This document shows, piece by piece, positions 1-7,719 of a DNA stretch of 8,064 bases. How positions within the stretch are numbered: the stretch's first letter is position 1; each line of letters starts with the position of its first letter. The DNA is from Desulfuromonadales bacterium (GTDB taxonomy: Bacteria > Desulfobacterota > Desulfuromonadia > Desulfuromonadales > UBA2294). The stretch spans positions 1-8,064 of the forward strand of contig JAUVAJ010000061.1 in NCBI GenBank assembly GCA_030591795.1, in the 5' to 3' direction. Both the position numbers and the translations under genes were made by a program. The notes beneath the pieces were generated by a model. It had not been told where the DNA came from. It worked only from the letters and a program-made list of their open reading frames with translations, and made no database searches.

Positions 1-2
1 CC

Positions 3-1163
3 AAGCCGTTTAATACCGAACAACTGCTGGTAGAAATTCGTGCGCTTTATTCAAAAAAACAACGCAAGGCAGCATTAGGCAAGTCGAAAAAAGAAGTCGA
101 AGGCGACCTTCAACAAATCAGCTTGTCAGACTTGTTGCAAGTTTTCGCCATGAATCACAAAGATGGTGTTCTGGCTGTCACGTTTAAACGTAAAAAGGGC
201 TATATCTTTGTTTTGTCTGGTCATGTGATTAATGCCAGAATTGGTAAGATTGAGGGCGCCAAGGCATTTTTCAGGTTGTTGCTGTGGGATCAGGGTAAGT
301 TCAGATTTACTCCTGGCCATCCTCAAACTGAAGCACGCATAACTATGCCGACTGATCAACTCCTCATGGAGGGGATGCGTCAGAATGATGAGATGCAGGC
401 ACAGATGTCGTCATTCCCGGCCTCTGACACGCTGATTGATCTGGTTACATCTGCAGACCAACTTCCGGATGGTCTGCGGCCGGCAACGATGGAGATCATC
501 AACTCTTTGGCCAACCAACCACGGGTTGCCGACCTGGTCGAAATTTCACATCTGCCAGACTATGAGGTTCTGCAGATTCTGCGTACTCTGATCGAAAAGA
601 AACTGGTCAGGGAGAAAAAGACCGTTCCTGGAGAGTCAACCTCAGATGCTGCACTGTTGCAACCAGATGAAATTCAGGCGATTAAAGTTTTTTTGGGTGA
701 TAGCGAAACAAACATTGACGATATGGCGGCGAAACTGATCCTGCTCGCCTCGTCCGATCAGGAAGTTGGAACTTTTATCCAGTCGTTACAGGGGATAGAA
801 GAGTTTGAGCCAGAGATAGATTTTCTTCAGGGTGCTGGGGGGTTAACATTGGGCGATGTTGGTCGTTTGCAAATCAGCGATAATTTTCAATTACGACTTT
901 TTGTTTTGCCCGCCACCGATGAGTCTGCGCCACTCTGGCGACCATTCTGCCATCATCTGTTTGGTGTTCTGTCGCTGGCTGATAATGAGCAACTTAAAGA
1001 AGCTGAAACCTATTTTTTCGAATCGATGCATGTTCCGGTTGCGCGCAATCGAGATATTAAACAGTTTTCTGGAATTTTACCGTTGCGCCGAAGTGACCGA
1101 CAGGGCTTATGCCGGTTGCTGCGCTTTTTTGCATCACATTTTACCGGAGACGATAGCGTTTAG
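3..1163 (+). CDS. Response regulator with DUF4388/PATAN domain and degenerate MglA-like GTPase region (5' partial)
   Basis: The frame is open from the window edge, so the true start lies upstream. 386 residues are visible, numbered here from position 3. Residues 1-20 (KPF, then a helix ending ALYSKKQ) match the last loop and helix of a receiver domain, including the conserved Lys-Pro. A charged linker leads into a DUF4388/PATAN domain at about 34-104 (GDL..ISLSDLLQVF..., then G.VINARIG...GAKAFFRLL.WD.GKFRF.P). Residues about 151-206 look like a small winged helix. Residues about 244-380 follow the order of an MglA/COG2229-type GTPase, but the P-loop position reads ASSDQEVGT, lacking the Gly-Lys-Thr/Ser that binds phosphate, and the G3 position reads LPATDES. 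I infer a cytoplasmic two-component output or scaffold protein that probably does not hydrolyse GTP. PATAN proteins are known in chemotaxis-like and type IV pilus signalling, but the partner here is unknown. A TTG at 123 is an internal codon and not the start, because it sits inside the DUF4388 domain. The receiver and DUF4388 calls are firm; the GTPase-like call is from residue pattern only. Confidence 0.82.
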   Translation, partial: KPFNTEQLLVEIRALYSKKQRKAALGKSKKEVEGDLQQISLSDLLQVFAMNHKDGVLAVTFKRKKGYIFVLSGHVINARIGKIEGAKAFFRLLLWDQGKFRFTPGHPQTEARITMPTDQLLMEGMRQNDEMQAQMSSFPASDTLIDLVTSADQLPDGLRPATMEIINSLANQPRVADLVEISHLPDYEVLQILRTLIEKKLVREKKTVPGESTSDAALLQPDEIQAIKVFLGDSETNIDDMAAKLILLASSDQEVGTFIQSLQGIEEFEPEIDFLQGAGGLTLGDVGRLQISDNFQLRLFVLPATDESAPLWRPFCHHLFGVLSLADNEQLKEAETYFFESMHVPVARNRDIKQFSGILPLRRSDRQGLCRLLRFFASHFTGDDSV

Positions 1164-1166
1164 GAG
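1162..1166 (+). promoter_or_regulatory. Ribosome binding site of the PHP gene, overlapping the upstream stop
   Basis: AGGAG lies five bases before ATG 1172, and its first bases are the last two of the TAG stop of the preceding gene. This fixes the PHP start and suggests that ribosomes ending the signalling gene can reinitiate here. Confidence 0.75.
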
Positions 1167-1171
1167 ACAAT

Positions 1172-1825
1172 ATGATCGATCTGCACACACATACTTTGTT
1201 CAGTGACGGAGAGCTTATTCCGTCGGAGTTGGCGCGTCGGGCTGTGGTTAAGGGTTATACCGCTCTGGCCATGACCGATCATGGTGACCTTTCCAACCTG
1301 GACCTGATAATTCCCCGTTTGCTCAAGGTTGCCGGTTCCTTGACCCGCGAATTAGGTATTACGATTCTTCCCGGGATTGAGTTGACCCATGTGCCCCCTG
1401 CGGGTTTTTCCGAAGCGGTTATTGAGTCGCGTCGTTTAGGTGCTGCTGTTGTTATCGCGCATGGTGAAACCATCTCTGAACCGGTCGCTGAGGGGACTAA
1501 TCGGGCCGCTATTGAAGCGGGAGTTGATATCCTGGCCCATCCCGGTTTGATTAGTGATGAGGATGCGGCTCTGGCTGCTGAAAAGGGTGTGCTGCTTGAA
1601 TTAACTACGCGCAAGGGACACAGCCTGACAAACGGTCACGTAGCCGCTATGGCGAAGAAGCATGGTGCAAAACTGGTGGTTAATAATGATGCCCATGCAC
1701 CCAGTGACTTGTTCTCAAAGGATCTGGTTGAGAAAGTTGCTCTCGGAGCAGGACTAACAGTCGATGATTTCAATGTGGCACAGGCGAACGCTGCTGCATT
1801 GATTGAAAATTCACAAACTAGCTAG
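1172..1825 (+). CDS. PHP-domain metallohydrolase, histidinol-phosphatase-like (COG1387 type)
   Basis: This 217-residue protein is a complete single PHP domain. The metal-binding motifs appear in the expected order: HTHT (H5, H7) followed by SDG, TDH (D36, H37), GIE (E70) with H73, H97 in IAHGE, H123 in LAHPG, and D173 and H175 in NNDAH. PHP proteins bind two or three metal ions and hydrolyse phosphoesters. Its length and the IAHGE/LAHPG/NDAHAP motifs resemble the YcdX/HisK-related group, but no his genes are nearby, so a role in histidine synthesis is not supported and the substrate is unknown. The usual third histidine after the HxH motif of YcdX-type enzymes is not obvious here. ATG at 1172 is preceded by AGGAG at 1162-1166, which overlaps the stop of the upstream signalling gene. 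The 8-base gap implies co-transcription with that gene. No signal peptide is seen, so it is cytoplasmic. The family call is strong and the specific function is open. Confidence 0.9.
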   Translation: MIDLHTHTLFSDGELIPSELARRAVVKGYTALAMTDHGDLSNLDLIIPRLLKVAGSLTRELGITILPGIELTHVPPAGFSEAVIESRRLGAAVVIAHGETISEPVAEGTNRAAIEAGVDILAHPGLISDEDAALAAEKGVLLELTTRKGHSLTNGHVAAMAKKHGAKLVVNNDAHAPSDLFSKDLVEKVALGAGLTVDDFNVAQANAAALIENSQTS

Positions 1826-1830
1826 TTTTC

Positions 1831-1998
1831 GTCCAGAAACGGCCCTTTTCCGCAATCTCTGCGTCAATCTGCACATTTGATTGTGCGGCGTAAAGTACTA
1901 CGCCTCCGCTCAAATGCTCGATTTCCTTGACCTTGCGAAAAATTGCTCGTTTCCAAATCGAAAACTGCACTTGTGCCATCTGGAGTTTCCGGATGGAC
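1831..1998. repeat. Imperfect nested inverted repeat filling the PHP-M42 intergenic space
   Basis: The stretch folds back on itself at several levels. The outer arms are GTCCAGAAAC at 1831-1840 against GTTTCCGGATGGAC at 1985-1998. Inside are GCAAT at 1852-1856 against ATTGC at 1942-1946, GTCAA at 1863-1867 against TTGAC at 1927-1931, and CATTTG at 1874-1879 against CAAATG at 1911-1916. At the centre is a perfect six-base stem, GGCGTA at 1887-1892 with TACGCC at 1899-1904, around AAGTAC. The two halves differ in length, with the right half longer by an unpaired stretch near 1947-1984. There is no U-tract after the central hairpin, so it is not a standard terminator. I see no clear target-site duplication at the ends. 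The architecture fits a REP/BIME-like or MITE-like dispersed element, or a structured RNA. The copy number elsewhere in the genome cannot be seen from here. Confidence 0.6.
1887..1904. other. Central hairpin of the inverted repeat
   Basis: A perfect six-base stem, GGCGTA/TACGCC, closes on the loop AAGTAC. The flanking GTGC on the left and TCCGC on the right can extend it with a bulge. It reads almost the same on both strands, so either transcript could form it. Confidence 0.7.
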
Positions 1999-2028
1999 AC
2001 TATGCTAAAGAAAAATATCGAGGGATTC

Positions 2029-3099
2029 ATGGAAGATAAGGCGTTTCAATTTTTAAAAGAACTGATCGAGGCACCCAGCCCATCCGGTTTTGAGCAGCCG
2101 GCGCAGAGGGTCTTGCGAAAGCACCTTGACGGTTTGGTCGATTCCCAGACGACCGATGTTATGGGTAATCTGATTTCCCGTATCGATGCCGACCGTCCGG
2201 ATGCCCCACGCGTGATGTTGGCCGGTCACTGTGATGAGATCGGTTTTATGGTTCAGTATATTGATGATCAGGGTTTTATCTCATTTGTGCCGATTGGTGG
2301 AGTAGATGCCCACTTGGTGCCGGGACAGCGGGTTATGATCCATTCTGTGGCCGGTCCGGTGCGCGGTGTAGTCGGTAAGAAGCCAATCCATCTGATGGAG
2401 CCGAAAGAGCGTGAGACGGTGGTTAAATTCAAGGATCAGTATATCGATATTGGCGCTGAGGATAAAGAGGCAGCCGAGAAGCTGATCGCTATTGGCGACC
2501 CGATGACTTTCTCAGCCGGTCTGGAGCGTTTGCAGGGAGAGGTTGTTGTCTCCCGTGCTTTTGATGACAAAATGGGCGCCTGGGTTGTCGCTAGGGTGTT
2601 ACAGGAGGTTCGTCGAGCCGGAACATCACCAGTCGAGTTGTATGGTGTTTCAACTGTTCAGGAGGAGGTCGGGCTGCGCGGCGCGACAACCAGCACTTAT
2701 GGCGTAAACCCGGACGTCGGGATTGCGATTGATGTCGGTTTCGCTACCGATTGCCCGGGTCATGATAAGCGGCAACATGGTGAAACGAAAGTTGGCGGTG
2801 GTCCGATACTGTCTCGTGGCGCAAATATCAACCCGGTGCTTTTTGAGTTATTAGTCGAAACTGCAAAAGATGAAGATATCCCCTATCAGATTAGCGGGGC
2901 TGCCCGGGCAACCGGGACTGATGCCAACGTGATGCAGATTTCGCGTGGCGGTGTCGCTACGGCATTGATAAGTGTGCCACTGCGCTATATGCATTCGCCG
3001 GCAGAAGTTCTTTCTCTGGCTGATTTGCAGGCAACGGTTAAACTCCTGACTGCGGTTATGCATCGAATCACTGACAGGAAAATATTTATACCGAATTAG
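2029..3099 (+). CDS. M42-family metallopeptidase (glutamyl/deblocking aminopeptidase or FrvX/CelM-like)
   Basis: A 356-residue cytoplasmic enzyme, typical for the M42 family, which forms large oligomeric (often tetrahedral dodecameric) aminopeptidases that trim N-terminal residues from short peptides. From the chosen start, all cocatalytic dimetal ligands and catalytic residues are visible: H67 and D69 in AGHCDE, D180 in RAFDDK, E212 and E213 in VQEEVG, D235 in AIDV, and H322 in YMHSP. The glycine-rich GGGPILSRG (256-264) and ATGTDAN (294-300) segments are also family hallmarks. The start at 2029 gives MEDKAFQFLKELIEAPSPSG, which matches the usual M42 N-terminus, and GAGGG at 2020-2024 lies close upstream. 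In-frame ATGs at 1993 and 2002 would add 12 or 9 residues. The one at 1993 has GGAG at 1982-1985 with good spacing, so the start is not certain. A terminator follows the gene. Substrate specificity cannot be read from sequence; some relatives were once annotated as endoglucanases. Confidence 0.92.
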   Translation: MEDKAFQFLKELIEAPSPSGFEQPAQRVLRKHLDGLVDSQTTDVMGNLISRIDADRPDAPRVMLAGHCDEIGFMVQYIDDQGFISFVPIGGVDAHLVPGQRVMIHSVAGPVRGVVGKKPIHLMEPKERETVVKFKDQYIDIGAEDKEAAEKLIAIGDPMTFSAGLERLQGEVVVSRAFDDKMGAWVVARVLQEVRRAGTSPVELYGVSTVQEEVGLRGATTSTYGVNPDVGIAIDVGFATDCPGHDKRQHGETKVGGGPILSRGANINPVLFELLVETAKDEDIPYQISGAARATGTDANVMQISRGGVATALISVPLRYMHSPAEVLSLADLQATVKLLTAVMHRITDRKIFIPN

Positions 3100-3123
3100 C
3101 CGGATTTTATGATTGTTTTACAA

Positions 3124-3153
3124 AAGGCTCCCTGGCGGGAGCCTTGGTTTTAT
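3124..3153 (+). terminator. Intrinsic terminator after the M42 peptidase gene
   Basis: AAGGCTCCC at 3124-3132 pairs perfectly with GGGAGCCTT at 3137-3145 across the tetraloop TGGC, and GGTTTTAT follows. It lies 25 bases after the M42 stop and insulates the guaB promoter. Confidence 0.88.
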
Positions 3154-3194
3154 CTTCAACACGTGCAGAATGATCGTAATTGGCCGGAATTATC

Positions 3195-3236
3195 TTGACT
3201 GGGCTTTGCTTGCTCTGTAATTTACTCGATTATAAT
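3195..3236 (+). promoter_or_regulatory. Sigma70-like promoter of the guaBA operon
   Basis: TTGACT at 3195-3200 is an excellent -35 box and has TAATTT at 3218-3223 at the ideal 17-base spacing. A perfect TATAAT sits slightly further on at 3231-3236, but only weaker -35 candidates fit it, such as TTGCTT at 3206 with a long 19-base spacer. One or both -10 boxes may be used. The 5' leader would be roughly 70-85 bases. I see no purine-riboswitch core and no obvious PurR-type palindrome in it. Confidence 0.6.
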
Positions 3237-3301
3237 TTTTATCTCTCCGCGCTGTGATATTCATATTCGCAAACGCAATTTTTACAACAAGTTTGTTTTA
3301 A

Positions 3302-4783
<1,482 letters not shown>

Positions 4784-4785
4784 CA

Positions 4786-6345
4786 ATGATTGACATTCAT
4801 CACGAAAAAATTCTGATTCTCGATTTTGGTTCCCAGTACACCCAGCTGATTGCCCGTCGGGTACGTGAATCACATGTCTATTGCGAGCTACATCCACACG
4901 ATATGGGACTCGACGAGATCCGTGCCTTCAACGCATCCGGTATTATACTTTCCGGTGGACCGAAATCGGTTTACGATTCAGATGCGCCACAGATTGAGGA
5001 GGAGCTGTTTGAGCTCGGCGTACCGGTGCTCGGCATCTGCTACGGCATGCAGTTAATGAGTCGTCATTTCGGGGGTGAAGTTGTGCCGGCTGGCAAGCGT
5101 GAGTTTGGTCACGCAGATTTATTGGCCAAAGGGTCTCCAGGGTCGTTGTTTGATGGTTTTTTTGCTGATGGCAAAAGCCCGGTCTGGATGAGCCATGGCG
5201 ATCACGTAGAAAAGATACCAAATGATTTTGAAGTGGTTGCCGGGACTGAGAATGCTCCGGTTTGTGGTATCCAAAACATTAAGCGCAACCTGTACGGAGT
5301 GCAATTTCACCCTGAAGTCAATCATACCCCGCGCGGTGAATTATTGATTGATACTTTCGTGCGCAAAATTTGTGGTTGCAGCGGTCAATGGACACCGGGC
5401 AAAATCATTGAGGACGCTATCGACAGGATTCGGAAACTGGTTGGCGACGAAGAGGTTATTCTCGGGCTGTCCGGTGGGGTTGATTCTTCGGTTGCGGCGG
5501 CATTGATTCATCGGGCCATTGGTGATCAATTAACCTGTGTTTTTGTTGATAACGGCTTGCTGCGCCTCGGCGAAGGCGATCAGGTGATGACGACCTTTGG
5601 CGAGAGCCTTGGGGTCAAAGTGATCCGGGTTGATGCTGAAGACCTTTTCTTGAGTAAACTGGCCGGTGAAACTGACCCGGAGAAAAAGCGCAAAATCATC
5701 GGCAATCTGTTTGTCGATATTTTTGAGGATGAATCGAAAAAGTTGGACAATGCCAAGTGGCTGGCGCAGGGGACGATATACCCGGATGTGATTGAATCAG
5801 CTGGAGCCAAGACCGGAAAAGCACATAACATCAAAAGTCACCATAATGTCGGCGGCCTGCCTGACTACATGACTCTCAAGCTACTCGAACCGCTGCGCGA
5901 GATGTTCAAGGATGAAGTCCGCGCCGTCGGTGAGGAGCTCGGTCTGCCGCACCGTATGGTCTGGCGTCACCCGTTCCCCGGCCCTGGGTTAGGGGTACGG
6001 ATACTCGGTGAGGTGAAGCAGGAATATTGCGACATCCTGCGTCAGGCTGATGCTATTTATATCGAGGAACTTTACTCAAGTGGGCACTACGATAAGATCA
6101 GTCAGGCTTTTGCTGTATTCCTGCCGGTCAAAAGCGTTGGCGTTATGGGTGACGGACGAACATACGAGTATGTAATTGCCTTGCGGGCCGTGGAGACCAA
6201 GGACTTTATGACCGCTGGCTGGTACCCGATGCCGTACGCCGATCTGGCACGTATCAGTAGTCGCATTATTAATGAAGTTAAAGGGATTAACCGAGTCACT
6301 TACGACATATCAAGTAAACCACCGGCAACTATTGAGTGGGAATAA
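4786..6345 (+). CDS. guaA: GMP synthase (glutamine-hydrolysing)
   Basis: GuaA aminates XMP to GMP using ATP and glutamine and completes the pathway begun by GuaB. The 519-residue protein is full length and has the two-part bacterial form. The class I glutamine amidotransferase domain (about 8-195) has the nucleophile C85 in LGICYGMQ and the H175/E177 pair in FHPEV. The ATP pyrophosphatase domain (about 205-395) has the P-loop LSGGVDSS at 228-235, and the FVDNGLLR segment follows. The C-terminal dimerisation/XMP-binding domain contains [11 protein letters not shown], and the protein ends in the conserved KPPATIEWE. The gene starts two bases after the guaB stop, with no recognisable Shine-Dalgarno site, so translation is probably coupled to guaB. 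A strong terminator follows the stop. All key residues are present and nothing is unusual in the coding region. Confidence 0.98.
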   Translation: MIDIHHEKILILDFGSQYTQLIARRVRESHVYCELHPHDMGLDEIRAFNASGIILSGGPKSVYDSDAPQIEEELFELGVPVLGICYGMQLMSRHFGGEVVPAGKREFGHADLLAKGSPGSLFDGFFADGKSPVWMSHGDHVEKIPNDFEVVAGTENAPVCGIQNIKRNLYGVQFHPEVNHTPRGELLIDTFVRKICGCSGQWTPGKIIEDAIDRIRKLVGDEEVILGLSGGVDSSVAAALIHRAIGDQLTCVFVDNGLLRLGEGDQVMTTFGESLGVKVIRVDAEDLFLSKLAGETDPEKKRKIIGNLFVDIFEDESKKLDNAKWLAQGTIYPDVIESAGAKTGKAHNIKSHHNVGGLPDYMTLKLLEPLREMFKDEVRAVGEELGLPHRMVWRHPFPGPGLGVRILGEVKQEYCDILRQADAIYIEELYSSGHYDKISQAFAVFLPVKSVGVMGDGRTYEYVIALRAVETKDFMTAGWYPMPYADLARISSRIINEVKGINRVTYDISSKPPATIEWE

Positions 6346-6351
6346 GTCACC

Positions 6352-6382
6352 AGGGACGGAATTTTATTCCGTCCCTTTTTTT
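6352..6382 (+). terminator. Intrinsic terminator of the guaBA operon
   Basis: AGGGACGGAAT at 6352-6362 pairs perfectly with ATTCCGTCCCT at 6366-6376 across TTT, and the T-run continues to 6382. It starts seven bases after the guaA stop. It is the strongest hairpin in the window, and the A-rich 5' side of the stem could also serve transcripts from the opposite direction weakly. Confidence 0.95.
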
Positions 6383-6487
6383 ATACATTGTTTTTGGTAA
6401 ATGGCGAGCATTCTGGTAGTCTTATCGGGTGGTTGTCTTAGCTTTAATTGTTGCTACTGTACTTACCTTGAACAATAGCGGTGGTTT
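6383..6487 (+). promoter_or_regulatory. Intergenic region before the pqi-like operon, presumed promoter
   Basis: About 105 bases separate the guaA terminator from the first PqiA-like gene, so a promoter is expected here. The best pair I can find is TTGTCT at 6433-6438 with TACTGT at 6455-6460 at a 16-base spacing, which is weak. No clear operator palindrome is visible. The ribosome binding site is also poor (GGTGG at 6480-6484, only three bases before ATG). Confidence 0.3.
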
Positions 6488-7111
6488 ATGTCCGTACCGA
6501 TTGACAGCAGTAAAAAGGTTTTGTGTCCTGATTGTGATTTCGCACAGCGGGTGCCGCAACTTTCTCCCGGGCAAAATGCGTATTGTCCCCGTTGTGGTCA
6601 TAAGTTGGCCGAATCTTTTTCACACGGGCTGAGCTTCCCTCTGGCACTCGCTATCACCGCTCTTGTGCTGTATGTAATCGCACTCAATACCCCTTTTTTG
6701 ACTATGCGCACCGGTAGTATTGTGAATGCCACATCGCTGACCAGTTCGGTTGTGGCTCTGGCGCAACAAGAGATGATGCCGGTGGCGATTCTGGTCGTAT
6801 TGACCTCCATCGTGATTCCATTGTTGCAGGCGTTGTTTCTCATCTATCTATTACTCCCCATTCAAATAGGTTATTGTCCAAGATACCTTGGCACTGTCTA
6901 CCGCTATTATCACTACCTGCGCGAGTGGAGTATGGTCGATGTTTTTTTTCTCGGTGTGCTGGTAGCGCTGATCAAGCTGACCAAGATGGCCGAGATTGTA
7001 CCTGGTGTAGCTCTCTGGATGATTCTGTTGTTAATGTTCATTCTGTCAGCGGCTGATCGTTCCATAGAGCGCGAGCGGTTCTGGGCGACGGTCAGAAGGT
7101 GCCGAACATGA
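6488..7111 (+). CDS. PqiA-like inner-membrane protein, single PqiA domain (first of two)
   Basis: 207 residues with the pattern of one PqiA domain (paraquat-inducible protein A, also called LetA/YebS type). The cytoplasmic N-terminus has a rubredoxin-like zinc ribbon, C13-x2-C16 and C33-x2-C36 (CPDC, CPRC). Four hydrophobic helices follow at about 49-68, 97-124, 149-166 and 172-189. The family signature WSMVDVFFLGVLVALIKL lies at about 148-164, and the loop after helix 1 has the typical NTPFLTM. PqiA proteins pair with an MCE protein and are thought to feed or receive lipids at the inner membrane. E. coli PqiA carries two such domains in one chain; here they are two genes. An in-frame TAG at 6476 leaves ATG 6488 as the first ATG start. 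The stop overlaps the next start by four bases (ATGA), indicating tight translational coupling. Confidence 0.88.
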   Translation: MSVPIDSSKKVLCPDCDFAQRVPQLSPGQNAYCPRCGHKLAESFSHGLSFPLALAITALVLYVIALNTPFLTMRTGSIVNATSLTSSVVALAQQEMMPVAILVVLTSIVIPLLQALFLIYLLLPIQIGYCPRYLGTVYRYYHYLREWSMVDVFFLGVLVALIKLTKMAEIVPGVALWMILLLMFILSAADRSIERERFWATVRRCRT

Positions 7112-7719
7112 GTAATGTTTTGTGTCTCTGTCATGTTTGCCGCTTGACCAGTGATGCTCCGACCGATTTAGCTGATGATGCAAAAGTATTATGCCCACGT
7201 TGTGGGGCTGCTCTGCATGAACGCAAGCCAGACAGTTTGCAGCGGACCTGGGCGTTGCTGATTGCCAGTATAGTTTTCTATATACCGGCCAATCTGTTGC
7301 CGATTACCAAGACCAGTTATATTGGCGGTGAGCAATCAGACACAATTATGAGTGGCGTGATCTACTTTGCTCATACCGGAGCCTGGCATATTGCCCTGAT
7401 TATTTTTGTCGCCAGTGTGATGGTGCCTATAGCAAAGATAATAATCCTGATCTATTTGTTGGTGTCGGTACAGCGCGCGTCAGCGCATCGCCTGGTTGAT
7501 CGTACCCGACTCTATAGGATAACGCATTCTATCGGGCGTTGGTCGATGGTCGATATTTTTGTTGTGGCGGTGCTGGTTGCCTTGGTCCAGCTCGGGCCTA
7601 TTGCCGGGATAGAAGCTGGTCCTGGTGCTATTTACTTTGGCGGTGTCGTTGTATTCACCATGTTTGCTGCTGAAGCGTTTGATCCGCGTTTGATCTGGGA
7701 TCGGAGGGAGAAGTCATGA
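7108..7719 (+). CDS. PqiA-like inner-membrane protein, single PqiA domain (second of two)
   Basis: 203 residues from ATG 7108, chosen because it overlaps the upstream stop as ATGA and has AAGG at 7096-7099 eight bases before it. A GTG at 7099 is in frame but has no better site. A zinc-ribbon pair, C8-x2-C11 and C29-x2-C32, precedes four membrane helices at about 46-67, 93-120, 148-165 and 172-190. The PqiA hallmarks PANLLPITK after helix 1 and GRWSMVDIFVVAVLVALV are intact. It keeps the PANLLP motif more closely than its upstream partner, so it may correspond to the second half of a fused two-domain PqiA, and the two probably assemble as a heterodimer. The stop overlaps the MCE gene start by four bases. 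Paralogy with the preceding gene is clear from the shared layout, although the residues have diverged well. Confidence 0.9.
   Translation: MSNVLCLCHVCRLTSDAPTDLADDAKVLCPRCGAALHERKPDSLQRTWALLIASIVFYIPANLLPITKTSYIGGEQSDTIMSGVIYFAHTGAWHIALIIFVASVMVPIAKIIILIYLLVSVQRASAHRLVDRTRLYRITHSIGRWSMVDIFVVAVLVALVQLGPIAGIEAGPGAIYFGGVVVFTMFAAEAFDPRLIWDRREKS
7701..7710 (+). promoter_or_regulatory. Ribosome binding site of the PqiB-like gene
   Basis: TCGGAGGGAG contains GGAGG five to nine bases before ATG 7716 and lies inside the end of the second PqiA-like gene. It is the strongest ribosome binding site of the operon, which suggests that the MCE protein is made at least as abundantly as the PqiA partners. Confidence 0.65.

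Noticed and set aside
123..125. TTG as the start of the first gene
   Set aside because: It falls inside the DUF4388 domain, and the frame stays open upstream with receiver-like residues.
856..1206. Overlapping plus-strand frame in the end of the first gene
   Set aside because: It overlaps two well-supported genes, has no family resemblance and no ribosome binding site, so it is a shadow frame.
1887..1904. Central hairpin as a terminator for the PHP gene
   Set aside because: No run of T follows on either strand, unlike the two clear terminators in the window.
1818..1979. Possible small minus-strand protein starting MAQVQFS across the inverted repeat
   Set aside because: No ribosome binding site precedes its ATG (the minus-strand bases before it read AACTCCAG). 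It spans the palindrome, whose symmetry alone could keep a frame open, so I treat the stretch as a structured repeat. Similar peptides in other genomes could be annotation artefacts of the same repeat.
1831..1998. Inverted repeat as an insertion sequence
   Set aside because: There is no transposase coding region and no clear target-site duplication at the ends; at most it is a non-autonomous element.
1927..2028. Long N-terminal extension of the M42 peptidase
   Set aside because: The extension would be translated from the inverted repeat and does not resemble the family. The start at 2029 gives the usual N-terminus, though ATG 1993 cannot be excluded.
6429..6632. Open frame across the start of the first PqiA-like gene
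   Set aside because: It has no family resemblance, and the alternative frame contains the zinc ribbon and membrane helices.
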